A stretch of DNA of 64,000 nt from Oscillospiraceae bacterium. Lineage in GTDB: Bacteria; Bacillota; Clostridia; Oscillospirales; Oscillospiraceae. Position 1 is the stretch's first letter. Each line of letters opens with the position of its first letter. A program made the translations under genes and the position numbers. Location: NCBI GenBank assembly GCA_009777775.1, contig WRLE01000005.1, forward strand, positions 1 to 64,000, in the 5' to 3' direction. Below the pieces are notes generated by a model. That model did not search any database and had not been told where the DNA came from. It saw only the letters and a program-made list of their open reading frames with translations. This document shows positions 26,620-36,460 of the stretch, piece by piece.

Positions 26620-27372
26620 ATGTTACAAAGGCTAGTATGCAAGCTTCGTCTTCCTGAAAACAGTAGTATTAAGTATATACCTGGAGATGCTCTTCATGGT
26701 GTTATAATGGAACATATTGATACAGAATATGCAGACATACTACATAATCAAGATTCGCAACCTTTTTCTCAATTTGCAGAAGTAAAAAACGATAATATAT
26801 ATTGGACTATTCATACTCTTATAAATGAAGCTGGACAGTATATTGTTAATACGATTGCTGATAATAAATTTAACAGTTTTCATTTAAAACGATTAAATAC
26901 TGATGTAAGTATTGTTGAAAAGAACCATAGCGACATAACTATGGATGATTTAGTAAATCAATACTATTTTGAGCAAAGCGAAAGAGAATTTCGAGTTGAG
27001 TTCGTGACCCCTACTGCATTTAAGCGTCAAGATACATACGTGTTTCATCCTGATTTGCATCTTTTTTTTGGCAGCCTTATGAGGAAACACAGTAGTATAT
27101 TTGAATCGAGTAGTGAAATCGACATTGAAACTCATGAAATTCTTGTTGAAAACTCAAAGATTGTACGATATGATTTACGCAGTGTATACTACCAAGTGGA
27201 GCGAGTACGTTTACCTGCTTTTCGTGGTACTATAGTTATTAAAATGTCTGGAGCGCAGTCTCTTATAAACTATGCTAATTTTCTCATGCGGTTTGGTGAG
27301 TATTCTGGTGTGGGTATCAAAAGTGCTATGGGAATGGGTGCATTTAGGCTTATTCCAAGGAATATAAGTTGA
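26620..27372 (+). CDS. cas6: CRISPR endoribonuclease Cas6
   Basis: A 250-residue RAMP protein. ATG 26620 is chosen since GGAGG at 26610-26614 would lie inside the longer frame. The C-terminal glycine-rich loop reads GEYSGVGIKSAMGMGAF, diagnostic of Cas6. It should cut the array transcript within the repeats, leaving the 8-base tag ACGGAAAC. It is the first gene of the cas operon, 13 bases before cas10. Confidence 0.93.
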   Translation: MLQRLVCKLRLPENSSIKYIPGDALHGVIMEHIDTEYADILHNQDSQPFSQFAEVKNDNIYWTIHTLINEAGQYIVNTIADNKFNSFHLKRLNTDVSIVEKNHSDITMDDLVNQYYFEQSEREFRVEFVTPTAFKRQDTYVFHPDLHLFFGSLMRKHSSIFESSSEIDIETHEILVENSKIVRYDLRSVYYQVERVRLPAFRGTIVIKMSGAQSLINYANFLMRFGEYSGVGIKSAMGMGAFRLIPRNIS

Positions 27373-27385
27373 GAGGGGTGTAAAA

Positions 27386-29719
27386 ATGATTGTTGAATCT
27401 ATTTTAGCTAGTATATGTGCTTTACTACACGATATTGGTAAGGTAGTTCAAAGAGCTGGTGGTGTTAGCGGAACACACAGCAAAATAGGTATCGAATATC
27501 TACGTGGATTAGGTTTTACTGATAAGGATGTAATTGATAGTGTCCAATTTCATCATAGCAACGAATTACGTATGGCAAACGATGTTAGTAAATTTGCATA
27601 TATAACATATATAGCGGACAATATAGCAGCCGCAACAGATCGCAGATCAGCACAGGATGATTATTCAGAACAAGGTTGGGACGCAAAAATGCCACTTCAA
27701 AGCGTCTTTAATTTAATCCATTACGAAAGCGAGCGACATTATTATAAGCCAGTTACACTTGATAGCCAAGCAGGTATTAATACGCCAGAAACTGATGTAC
27801 AACAATTTGATGAATTTTTTTATCGGAGAATTTTAGAAAGAATTTCGGAAAACATTAAGGATTTTGACTTAACAGAAGACTATATAAATTCTTTACTGGA
27901 ACTTGCAGAAGCTACATTATCCTATGTACCGTCTTCAACGAATAAAGCAGAAGTAGCAGATGTATCCCTTTACGACCATATGAAACTAACAGCTGCTATT
28001 GCAGTTTGTATATATCAGTATATGCACGAAAACGAAGAAATCAATTACAAAGAACTTTTATATGATAACTCCACTGATTTTTATGATAAAAACTTTGCTA
28101 TTGTGTATTCAGCTGACATATCGGGTATTCAAGATTTTATATATACCATTCATAGTGATGGTGCATTAAAAACCCTACGTGGGCGTTCTTTTTATCTTGA
28201 GCTTTTTATTGAAAACCTAATTGACGATATTTTAGATAAACTTGAACTCACAAGAGCGAACCTTCTTTACTCTGGAGGTGGGCATTTTTATATGTTGCTA
28301 CCAAATACTGAAAAAGTAAAGTCGGAGCTATCAATGATAATTAGCAACACTAACATTTGGTTACTGAATTATTTTCGAGCCGCTTTATATGTAGCAGATG
28401 GATATTTCGAATGCTCTGCAAATAGATTACAGAATAAACCGCAAGGTGCATACGGTGAGATATTTCAAGAAATTAGTAGAATAATAGCTTCAAAAAAAAT
28501 CCACAGGTACAATACACATGAAATAAACATGCTAAATAACCAGCACATGGAAGGACGCGAATGTAGGATATGTAAAGCAGTACGTTTATATGAGGGAGAT
28601 GAATGTAATTTTTGCGGCGCATTGATTGTGCTATCTCGAAGCGTAGTAAAGCATTATGATGATAGATACCAAGAAGACGATATTTTTTATGTAGTAACGA
28701 AAGAAAGCGGAGAAGGGAGCATACCCATATCAGAATCGCAATTTATTGCTCCGATCTCAAAAAGCGATTTAGAGAAAAAGCTGATAACGAATGATGATAT
28801 TGTTAGATATTATAGTAAAAACACTTTCTATATGGGAAAAAACCTCTCAACAAAGCTTTGGATTGGTGATTATTGCATGGAAAAGGAAATATCTGAATAT
28901 GCAGTACAAGCAGCAGGAGTTGATAGAATAGCGGTACTACGCATGGATATAGACAACCTAGGAAAAGCTTTTATTTCTGGGTTCGCTTATGATGATGGGA
29001 AATATAATACCATTTCTAGAACTTCGACATTTTCACGTCATTTATCAATGTTTTTCAAACGAGACTTAAATACGCTACTTAGCCAAAATATGTATAGAAT
29101 AACAATTATATACTCTGGTGGAGACGATATGTTTTTGATCGGTGGATGGGATGATATCATAGCTGCTGCAGTGGAAATCTCGGAAGCTTTCCGAATATAC
29201 ACCCAGGACAAATTATCAGTTTCAGCTGGAATCGGTTTATATCCAAGCAAGTTTCCAATACATATAATGGCAAGAGAAACGGGAGAGCTTGAGTCACATT
29301 CAAAAGCAAGACGCGAAAATGGGGAAGAAAAGAACGCAATAACGCTGTTTGATAAGGAATTGCGTTTTAGTTGGCTTGAATTTATAAACCAAGTAAGAGA
29401 TGAAAAACTCGCTCAGATTGAAAGTTTCTTTAAGCAGAATTCAGAAAAGGGAAACAGTTTCCTATATAGGATTCTTAGCTTTATCAAAGGTCTCGAAGAG
29501 GAAGATAAAAAAGGAATTGCTAAAATTAGCCTTGCGAGGTATGCATATATGCTAGCAAGAGTAGAACCTGATGAAAGTGATGAAAATGGTAAAGCGAGAT
29601 ATAAAGTGTTTTCAGAACTCATGTATAAATGGATATCAGATTCCAAAGATAGAAAACAGCTAAAAGCAGCGATATATCTATATGTATATGCTAATAGGGG
29701 GAATGAACAATGGACTTAA
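27386..29719 (+). CDS. cas10: Type III-A Cas10/Csm1
   Basis: A 777-residue protein with an N-terminal HD nuclease site (H15-D16 in LLHDIGK), a zinc-ribbon-like CRIC...CNFC pair near residues 394-412, and the Palm-domain cyclase motif G578-G-D-D581 (YSGGDDMF). Both HD and GGDD are intact, so ssDNA cleavage and cyclic oligoadenylate synthesis are predicted. GAGAGGGGTG precedes ATG 27386. It overlaps csm2 by ten bases. Confidence 0.96.
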   Translation: MIVESILASICALLHDIGKVVQRAGGVSGTHSKIGIEYLRGLGFTDKDVIDSVQFHHSNELRMANDVSKFAYITYIADNIAAATDRRSAQDDYSEQGWDAKMPLQSVFNLIHYESERHYYKPVTLDSQAGINTPETDVQQFDEFFYRRILERISENIKDFDLTEDYINSLLELAEATLSYVPSSTNKAEVADVSLYDHMKLTAAIAVCIYQYMHENEEINYKELLYDNSTDFYDKNFAIVYSADISGIQDFIYTIHSDGALKTLRGRSFYLELFIENLIDDILDKLELTRANLLYSGGGHFYMLLPNTEKVKSELSMIISNTNIWLLNYFRAALYVADGYFECSANRLQNKPQGAYGEIFQEISRIIASKKIHRYNTHEINMLNNQHMEGRECRICKAVRLYEGDECNFCGALIVLSRSVVKHYDDRYQEDDIFYVVTKESGEGSIPISESQFIAPISKSDLEKKLITNDDIVRYYSKNTFYMGKNLSTKLWIGDYCMEKEISEYAVQAAGVDRIAVLRMDIDNLGKAFISGFAYDDGKYNTISRTSTFSRHLSMFFKRDLNTLLSQNMYRITIIYSGGDDMFLIGGWDDIIAAAVEISEAFRIYTQDKLSVSAGIGLYPSKFPIHIMARETGELESHSKARRENGEEKNAITLFDKELRFSWLEFINQVRDEKLAQIESFFKQNSEKGNSFLYRILSFIKGLEEEDKKGIAKISLARYAYMLARVEPDESDENGKARYKVFSELMYKWISDSKDRKQLKAAIYLYVYANRGNEQWT

Positions 29720-30129
29720 TTGACAGCAAAAACTATGTTGACAAAGCCGAAGCTGTTATAAAGGAACTTATTGCGGAAGCTAAAAGAAGCAAGAGGAATC
29801 CACGTAACGAAGAGGACTATAATATTCTATCAACTACGCAATTGCGTAAACAATTAGCAATGACCGCTGAAATGTTCGCATTAGCGGAAAATGACAACAC
29901 TGACCAATTGAGCCATGAGCTTGAGGACAGAATAGAGTATCTACGTGTTCAATTCGTATATCAAGCAGGGAGAGATGAATATGTAAAAGAATTCATCGAA
30001 AAGGCTGGCATATTGCAAATACTTAAAACGATTAATGGTAACAAAGAGGATTTCATCACGTATTGCAGATACATGGAAGCATTGGTAGCTTTTCGGAAAT
30101 ATCACGGGAATGAAGATAAAGAGAGGTGA
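29710..30129 (+). CDS. csm2: Csm2, small subunit of the type III-A complex
   Basis: A 139-residue, mostly helical basic protein between cas10 and csm3, the position and size of Csm2. Weak sequence conservation is normal for this subunit; STTQLRKQLAMTAEM near residue 37 and the tail MEALVAFRKYHG fit the family. Start ATG 29710, with AGGGGG in front, overlaps the cas10 end. Confidence 0.9.
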   Translation: MDLIDSKNYVDKAEAVIKELIAEAKRSKRNPRNEEDYNILSTTQLRKQLAMTAEMFALAENDNTDQLSHELEDRIEYLRVQFVYQAGRDEYVKEFIEKAGILQILKTINGNKEDFITYCRYMEALVAFRKYHGNEDKER

Positions 30130-30133
30130 TTTT

Positions 30134-30820
30134 ATGTATACAAAAATAATGATAACAGGATGTCTCGAGGTAGTAACAGGACTACATATCGGTGGAAGTG
30201 ATGCTTTTTCTGCAATAGGGTCTGTTGACTCACCTGTTGTGCGCGATTCGCTGGAACGCATACCAATGATTCCAGGTAGTTCACTCAAAGGGAAAATGCG
30301 AACTCTATTGGCAAAGTATTATAATGAGACCATAGCAAAGTCGCAAGATGATGACGATGAAAAAATCATAAGGCTATTTGGCAGTGCTTCGAAAAACTCG
30401 AAGTACAAAACGGGTAGATTGCTATATTCAGACATGACAATAGCAAATGCGGATGAACTTCGAAAACGTGGCGCAGATAGCCTTACAGAAGTCAAGTTTG
30501 AAAACACAATAAATCGTATATCTGCCGTTGCAACCCCACGTCAAATCGAACGAGTTATACGCGGAGCGAAATTTGATTTGAATTTGGTATATGAATACTA
30601 CGGACAGGATACAGAGGAATTAATCGAGGATTTCGAAATAATTTGTACTGGGTTTACTCTGCTGGAATATGATTATATCGGCGGGAGTGGCTCGCGAGGA
30701 TATGGGCGAATTTCATTTTCTAGTCTTGCGGCTAAGGCTGTTGTTGGTGAAATACCAGATGATGTTGACAATCGTGTTACCCAAATGCTTTTGAATGTAG
30801 GCAGTGAAAATGGAATATAG
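30134..30820 (+). CDS. csm3: Csm3, backbone RNase subunit
   Basis: A 228-residue RAMP; ATG 30134 follows GAGAGGTGAT. HIGGSDAFSAIGSVDSPVVRD contains D32, at the position of the catalytic aspartate known for target RNA cleavage at 6-nt steps. PMIPGSSLKGKMR is the family signature, and GGSGSRGYGRISF is the glycine-rich C-terminal loop. The active site therefore appears intact. Confidence 0.96.
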   Translation: MYTKIMITGCLEVVTGLHIGGSDAFSAIGSVDSPVVRDSLERIPMIPGSSLKGKMRTLLAKYYNETIAKSQDDDDEKIIRLFGSASKNSKYKTGRLLYSDMTIANADELRKRGADSLTEVKFENTINRISAVATPRQIERVIRGAKFDLNLVYEYYGQDTEELIEDFEIICTGFTLLEYDYIGGSGSRGYGRISFSSLAAKAVVGEIPDDVDNRVTQMLLNVGSENGI

Positions 30821-31751
30821 AATTTTACGGCTTTGCTTTGATAATGGGATTCATATAGGTGAAGGCTCGCTTGAAGACAGTAGCATTCGTTTACGGGCAG
30901 ATACGATTTTTTCTGCGCTTTGTATCGAAGCACTAAAATTAGGTGGATATACAATGCTTAACCAGCTTATCCTGTTTGTTAAAGCTGGTTCGTTGATAAT
31001 ATCAGATGCTTTTCCATACATTAATGATGAATACTTTGTTCCAAAACCCATTCGAAGTGTAAGAGCCAATGATTCCGATGTTGATTCGGGAGCAAAAAAA
31101 GTATTCAAGCAAATGAAGTATATACCCATAGATATGGTTGATGAATATGTTGCAGGAGAATTCGATGTTGAAACGGTTCAATATATCACCAATAGACTAA
31201 ATGAAAAACTTGGTGAATCGATAATAGTAGCTAGAGCTGCTGTGAGAGTACCAGACGACACTTTACCATATCATGTTGGTGTATACCAGTTTCGACCAGA
31301 TGCTGGTTTATATATAGTGGTTAGCGGGACTAGTGCTTCTTTGAAATTATTAAATGAATTATTTTTTTCACTTGCTTATTCTGGTTTAGGTGGGAAGCGT
31401 TCTTCTGGTCTTGGTAGATTTCAGATGACAGCAGAGGAACTAGATGACGACATAGCTCCAAGGATTAACGATGATTATCCGTTATATATAACATTGAGTG
31501 TATCTTTACCCCAAGAGAATGAAATGGAGCAGATAATTCATAATTCCTCATATATGCTAGTGAGACGAAGTGGATATGTGTTTTCTGATACATATGCAGA
31601 TGATTTTTTACGTAAAATGGATTTATATATGCTTGATAGCGGAGCTGTTGTTTCACAAAAATATTTGGGTGATTTGTATGATGTTTCCAACGAAGGTAAT
31701 CACCCCGTATATCGATATGGGAAACCATTATTTTTAGGGGTGACTCTATGA
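30810..31751 (+). CDS. csm4: Csm4, 5'-end-binding RAMP subunit
   Basis: A 313-residue RAMP starting at ATG 30810, within the end of csm3; a GTG at 30804 is an alternative. GIHIGEGSLEDSSIRLRAD resembles the Csm4 opening and SGLGGKRSSGLGRFQM is its glycine-rich loop. It should hold the crRNA 5' tag next to Cas10. Its stop overlaps csm5 by ATGA. Confidence 0.93.
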   Translation: MEYRILRLCFDNGIHIGEGSLEDSSIRLRADTIFSALCIEALKLGGYTMLNQLILFVKAGSLIISDAFPYINDEYFVPKPIRSVRANDSDVDSGAKKVFKQMKYIPIDMVDEYVAGEFDVETVQYITNRLNEKLGESIIVARAAVRVPDDTLPYHVGVYQFRPDAGLYIVVSGTSASLKLLNELFFSLAYSGLGGKRSSGLGRFQMTAEELDDDIAPRINDDYPLYITLSVSLPQENEMEQIIHNSSYMLVRRSGYVFSDTYADDFLRKMDLYMLDSGAVVSQKYLGDLYDVSNEGNHPVYRYGKPLFLGVTL

Positions 31752-32872
31752 ACAACTTTTTAAGACGATTTACACTTACTCTTACAGTTGAATCACCAAT
31801 TCATATTGGATCAGGTGAAACATTAAATCAAAAAGAGTATATATTTGATAAAAGAAACAGGCTAGTATATTTTCCCGAAATGCATAATATGTTTAGGATG
31901 CTAAAAAACAAAGGTTTAATTGAACGATATGAACAATTTATGTTCGATAAACAAAATGATTTATCTTATTTTTTATTAAACAATAATGTTTCATATGAAG
32001 CATGGTGGGGTGAGCCTATTTCGGTAAGCAATACTGTCACCAAATTAAGTAATATCAGTTCACATATAAAAGATATATATGGGCTTCCATATATTCCAGG
32101 CAGTAGCATAAAAGGAGCTTTTAGGACGGTCTTGCTGAGCCAGGAAATGCGCAACCGTAGAGTAAATGGCAATCCCGTACTTCATAACTTGAATAATATA
32201 AATGGTGAAGCAGCAAAGAGACTCGAAGCAGACATTCTGAATGTCTTAGACCGAAATGAAAAAAACAAAAGGGATGCGGTTAATGATGTGATGGCAGCCT
32301 TTCGTTTTAGCGATAGTGAACCTATTGATCGTAGCTTCATCACATTATGTCAAAAAAAAGATATGCCTGTATCGACAAAAAACGCAGATGAAAAATCATT
32401 GAATGTATTTCGGGAGTGCATTAAACCAGGTACAAAAATCCACATAATGCTGGCTGTTGATACTGCATTGCTAAACGGAACACCATATGCAGACCTCTTC
32501 AACAAGAAATCATATAAAATATCAAATGAGCAAACAGTTAAAATGCTTGTCATTAACGCAATGTTGCGTAATTATAATGTCGCATATACCAACGAGTATA
32601 GGAAATATTTTCCTGAAATCGAACGATACAATCCAAATGTATTGTATATAGGCGCTGGTACTGGTTTTGTTTCCAAAACTATGCTTTTAGGTTTGCTAAA
32701 TGAAGAAGATAGGTTAATTTACACTACAAATTTATTAAGTGAAAGACACCGCAATCATAAGCATAGAGAAGACATTGAGCTAGGTGTTTCTCCCCATATA
32801 CTAAAACTCACGGAGTATGAGGGAGACCTCTATGAAATGGGTAGATGCATACTTGATATAAAGGAAGTGTGA
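31748..32872 (+). CDS. csm5: Csm5, 3'-end RAMP subunit
   Basis: A 374-residue RAMP. TVESPIHIGSGETLN at the N-terminus and GLPYIPGSSIKGAFRTVLL are Csm5 signatures; SKTMLLGL near residue 310 fits the C-terminal part. It caps the backbone at the crRNA 3' side. It overlaps csm4 by four bases. Confidence 0.93.
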   Translation: MNNFLRRFTLTLTVESPIHIGSGETLNQKEYIFDKRNRLVYFPEMHNMFRMLKNKGLIERYEQFMFDKQNDLSYFLLNNNVSYEAWWGEPISVSNTVTKLSNISSHIKDIYGLPYIPGSSIKGAFRTVLLSQEMRNRRVNGNPVLHNLNNINGEAAKRLEADILNVLDRNEKNKRDAVNDVMAAFRFSDSEPIDRSFITLCQKKDMPVSTKNADEKSLNVFRECIKPGTKIHIMLAVDTALLNGTPYADLFNKKSYKISNEQTVKMLVINAMLRNYNVAYTNEYRKYFPEIERYNPNVLYIGAGTGFVSKTMLLGLLNEEDRLIYTTNLLSERHRNHKHREDIELGVSPHILKLTEYEGDLYEMGRCILDIKEV

Positions 32873-32895
32873 GAAACAAAACGCACGAGGAAAAA

Positions 32896-33900
32896 ATGAG
32901 CCAATTATATGTTAATGAACCTTCAGCACAAGTCGGAGTGAGAGATGGACGTATCGAAATAAAGTACTCGGATGGTATGAATAAATCATTACCAATTGAA
33001 TCCATTGATGGGATATCCTTATTTGGACCAGTTAGTATTAGTACACACTGCATTAGAGAGTGTATTGAACGAGGTATTGATGTCCAATATTATTCGACCA
33101 CAGGCAAATATTTTGGAAGATTAGGTTCCACTAGTCATGTGAATGTCGCACGTCAACGCATGCAGGCTCGGCTAGGTGACAATGAAAGTTTTCGATTAGC
33201 ATTAGCCAAAAGAATAATTCGAGCAAAGATACATAATCAAACTGTAGTTTTACGTAGATATACAAGGTCATCTGATACGATTGTAGACCAGGAAATAACT
33301 GCAATGAAAAATTATGAAGCTAAAATTGAAGGATGTCAAAAAATAGATGAATTAATGGGATATGAAGGTATAGCAGCAAGGTCATATTATGATGCTTTAA
33401 GTACATTGGTAGTGCCTGAGTTCAGGTTTACTGGCAGAAGCAGACAACCACCTCTAGATGCATTTAACTCTATGCTCAGCTTAGGCTATACGATTTTGAT
33501 GTATGCAGTGTATGGAGCTCTTGAGAATCGTGGATTAAATCCGTATTTTGGATTTTTGCACAGTGATGCAGATAAACATCCAACGCTAGCTAGCGATATG
33601 ATGGAAGAATGGCGCGCCGTCATTGTTGATTCTGTTGTTATGAGTATGGTGAATGGACATGAAATAAAGTCAGAAAACTTCTACTCTGTTCCAGACGAAC
33701 CTGGTATTTATCTTGACAAAACAGGGTTTAATGCCTTTATTGGTAAGCTAGAGAGAAGATTCGCTGTTGATCAAAAGTATTTACATGATGCAGAATATGC
33801 AGTCTCATTTCGTCGTGCTATTAATCTTCAAGCATTAAGCTTGGCTCAAGCAATAGAAGCGGAAGATGCAGGATTGTATACACCAATTATTGTACGGTAA
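32896..33900 (+). CDS. cas1: CRISPR integrase Cas1
   Basis: A 334-residue protein. ATG 32896 has CGAGGAAAA in front and gives the usual N-terminus (MSQLYVNEPSAQVGVRDG); a GTG at 32869 overlapping the csm5 stop is an alternative. The catalytic signature is complete: the ALENRGLNPYFGFLH segment supplies the His, and LASDMMEEWR supplies the Asp. With Cas2 it inserts new spacers. It is a plain Cas1 without a reverse transcriptase domain. Confidence 0.96.
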   Translation: MSQLYVNEPSAQVGVRDGRIEIKYSDGMNKSLPIESIDGISLFGPVSISTHCIRECIERGIDVQYYSTTGKYFGRLGSTSHVNVARQRMQARLGDNESFRLALAKRIIRAKIHNQTVVLRRYTRSSDTIVDQEITAMKNYEAKIEGCQKIDELMGYEGIAARSYYDALSTLVVPEFRFTGRSRQPPLDAFNSMLSLGYTILMYAVYGALENRGLNPYFGFLHSDADKHPTLASDMMEEWRAVIVDSVVMSMVNGHEIKSENFYSVPDEPGIYLDKTGFNAFIGKLERRFAVDQKYLHDAEYAVSFRRAINLQALSLAQAIEAEDAGLYTPIIVR

Positions 33901-33904
33901 GAAT

Positions 33905-34225
33905 ATGGAAAATTATTTTTTTGATACAGAAGAGTCTCCGGGCAAAGGCTTGAAATATTATGTGCTTGTAATTTACGATATATCTAATAACAAGCGAAGG
34001 AATAACTTATCAAAAATAATGAAATCCTTTGGTTTCAGAGTGCAAAAATCTGCTTTTGAAGCTCGGTTATCTGAAAGTAAATACAATAAAATGCTCAAGA
34101 AAATAGAGTCTATTGTTGCAGAGAATGATAACATAAGGATATATAAACTACGTGGTAATGGTGCAGTAACAGTACTTGGTAAAGATGATGATGAAATTGA
34201 TGATGAAGGAGTGATTATTATATGA
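33905..34225 (+). CDS. cas2: CRISPR adaptation protein Cas2
   Basis: A 106-residue protein starting at ATG 33905, four bases after the cas1 stop; the longer frame overlapping cas1 is not used. YVLVIYDISNNKRRNNL gives the first-strand Asp, and FEARLSESKY is the usual second-strand pattern. It ends 155 bases before the first repeat. Confidence 0.95.
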   Translation: MENYFFDTEESPGKGLKYYVLVIYDISNNKRRNNLSKIMKSFGFRVQKSAFEARLSESKYNKMLKKIESIVAENDNIRIYKLRGNGAVTVLGKDDDEIDDEGVIII

Positions 34226-34380
34226 AAATTCATGGAGAAACTACTGTTTTAAGCCGCATCAATAACTGCAAAGGTTTCAGGGCATATATAGCTATAATTA
34301 CGCTTGTTAAATCTCTGAAATCAATTACCTCCGCAAAGCTATTAATTAGCCGTTGTGCCACAAGCCTTTTCTAAGGTAGG
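34226..34380 (+). promoter_or_regulatory. CRISPR leader
   Basis: The 155 bases between cas2 and the first repeat, AT-rich, with TATAAT at 34293-34298 about 85 bases before repeat 1. The degenerate repeats lie at the far end of the array, so this side is the leader. Confidence 0.65.
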
Positions 34381-35062
34381 ATTTACAATAACGGTACCCC
34401 GCGAGGGGACGGAAACGGTAGAGGTATTATATCAAATAGATGGTGAAAAAAATTTACAATAACGGTACCCCGCGAGGGGACGGAAACTTGTGTAGACATA
34501 AACGTCCATGTGAAATATTATGTGAATTTACAATAACGGTACCCCGCGAGGGGACGGAAACTTACACCCTGAAGGGTGTAGCGGAAAAATTAGGAAATTT
34601 ACAATAACGGTACCCCGCGAGGGGACGGAAACCGTTCGTGTTTTTCAATGTACAAATTTTTTGTTTCATTTACAATAACGGTACCCCGCGAGGGGACGGA
34701 AACTTTGTTGCAGTATATAATCGAAAATATTGTTATTCATTTACAATAACGGTACCCCGCGAGGGGACGGAAACAGCTCTGCCCTTTCATTGGAGGTAAA
34801 AAACCATGCGATTTACAATAACGGTACCCCGCGAGGGGACGGAAACAGACTTTGCAAGTTTTTCACCGCTTGCTTGTATGCTATTTACAATAACGGTACC
34901 CCGCGAGGGGACGGAAACGAACGTGACAGGGTTGTCGTAAGCGTCTTTTCCAAGTGTTTATAATAACGGTACCCCGTGAGGGGACGAAAACATAGGCTAT
35001 CAGTTTAGTATGCTTGCCATTTCACAATTTACAATAACAGTACCCCGTGAGGGTACATATTA
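34381..35062 (+). CRISPR. CRISPR array, 10 repeats and 9 spacers (type III-A)
   Basis: 36-base repeats begin ATTTACAATAACGG and end GGGGACGGAAAC, at 34381, 34452, 34526, 34597, 34668, 34739, 34811, 34883, 34956 and 35027. Spacers are 35, 38, 35, 35, 35, 36, 36, 37 and 35 bases. Repeats 1-8 are identical; repeat 9 has a few changes (GTTTATAATAACGG, GTGA loop, GACGAAAAC) and repeat 10 diverges after GAGGG. The repeat has a CCCC-GCGA-GGGG stem with a GNRA loop just before the tag ACGGAAAC, as expected for Cas6 cleavage on the + strand transcript. Confidence 0.97.
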
Positions 35063-35081
35063 AAGTCATGGGAATGATAAA

Positions 35082-36386
35082 ATGGAATATGTACTTTTAT
35101 CAGCTATTGGAGACTCTGATCCTATTAGAGATGGGTATGATGGACCATCACTTCACATTGTTCGAAAGTATCGACCTAAAAAAGTCTACCTAATATTTAC
35201 CGCAGCTATGCAAAAAAGGGACATAGATACAAATTGTTATGAAAGAGCAATATGCTATTTAGAAAAAGAGTGTATAGTTGATAAAACCTATACAGATATT
35301 GAAAATGCTTCTGACTTCGATGCGTTTCATAATCTTTTCAGCGAAACGATAAATAGAATTAGATTAGAAAACCCTGAAGCAAAGATTTTACTCAATGTAA
35401 GTTCTGGGACACCACAAATGAACACCACAATGTGCCTAGAAGTAGTTTCACATAGTCTTCTTTTGCAGCCAGTACAAGTTTCCAGTCCAAATAGAAGCTC
35501 TAATGTAAATACTAGCCATTTTGACCCTTATACATGTGATTTAGAGGATGAGTTACATAATCTATTAGATAATTTAGATGATGCTCCAAATAGATGCTCC
35601 GAACCTGGTCTTATAGGAATACGAAGGAGTATGATTCGTAATCAAGTCAAAAGCTTAATCATCAACTGGGAGTATAAAGGTGCATATGACCTTATAAATG
35701 AAAACGCGCTCCTGTTCACGGAGCGCTTGAAACTCATTCTACATCATGCATATTTGCGAAGTCTCCCAGAGGAAAAGGGTGCGGAAGACATTGCGAAAAT
35801 GCTTGATGTCTATTATGCGTTATACCCAGTTCGCAATAATGATGCAAAGCCAGTCTGTGATTATTATCTAGCTACTTCATTACGTATGAAAAGAAAGGAA
35901 TTAAATGATTTTTTACTACGAGTTTCAGCATTGGCTGAGCATCTGTTGAAAATGGAAGTCGATGATGCTTTGGGGGGTATTGATACTATTGCTGATGAAA
36001 ACAGTAAAAATGGAAGTCTATCTATCAACCATGAAAAAGTCGCTAAAAATCACCCAAACCTTGCTCGATATTTAGACACATGGGCCTACAACATTAATAC
36101 ATATACATACGAGTCAATTAACAAATATTTAGCTAATCAAGGAATGGAAATATCTGGTTATAATGAAATATTCGATTTAAGAAATAAACGCAATGATTCT
36201 GCACATAGTATAAAATCAATGTCAGAAAGTGACTATAAGGATGTTGACACAACGCCTGAAATGATATTGCATAATCTTCAACTAAAAATAAAAAGCATAT
36301 TTGGTAAGGAAATAGTAAGCTCCGTTTTTAATGTTTTTGAAACTATTAATGCAATTGTTATTAAAGAATTAGATAGTATAGTATAA
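35082..36386 (+). CDS. csm6: Csm6, CARF-HEPN ribonuclease
   Basis: A 434-residue protein. The N-terminal CARF domain has LLSAIGDSDPIRDG and LLNVSSGTPQMNTTM, the ligand-binding loop pattern of Csm6. The C-terminal HEPN domain has R370-N-D-S-A-H375 (R-x4-H) in FDLRNKRNDSAHS. It is predicted to be an RNase switched on by cyclic oligoadenylate from Cas10. It lies downstream of the array, 20 bases after the last repeat, rather than inside the cas operon, so it may be read from the array transcript. Confidence 0.93.
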   Translation: MEYVLLSAIGDSDPIRDGYDGPSLHIVRKYRPKKVYLIFTAAMQKRDIDTNCYERAICYLEKECIVDKTYTDIENASDFDAFHNLFSETINRIRLENPEAKILLNVSSGTPQMNTTMCLEVVSHSLLLQPVQVSSPNRSSNVNTSHFDPYTCDLEDELHNLLDNLDDAPNRCSEPGLIGIRRSMIRNQVKSLIINWEYKGAYDLINENALLFTERLKLILHHAYLRSLPEEKGAEDIAKMLDVYYALYPVRNNDAKPVCDYYLATSLRMKRKELNDFLLRVSALAEHLLKMEVDDALGGIDTIADENSKNGSLSINHEKVAKNHPNLARYLDTWAYNINTYTYESINKYLANQGMEISGYNEIFDLRNKRNDSAHSIKSMSESDYKDVDTTPEMILHNLQLKIKSIFGKEIVSSVFNVFETINAIVIKELDSIV

Positions 36387-36460
36387 AAAATGAGATATTG
36401 ACTAAGGCGAAGAGCAGAATTATTCTTGACAATGTACCATATAAGTGTTACACTGCAGAT

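Noticed and set aside
34730-34963. Open frame of 77 codons within the CRISPR array
   Set aside because: It is made of translated repeats (YNNGTPRGDGN three times) and spacers.
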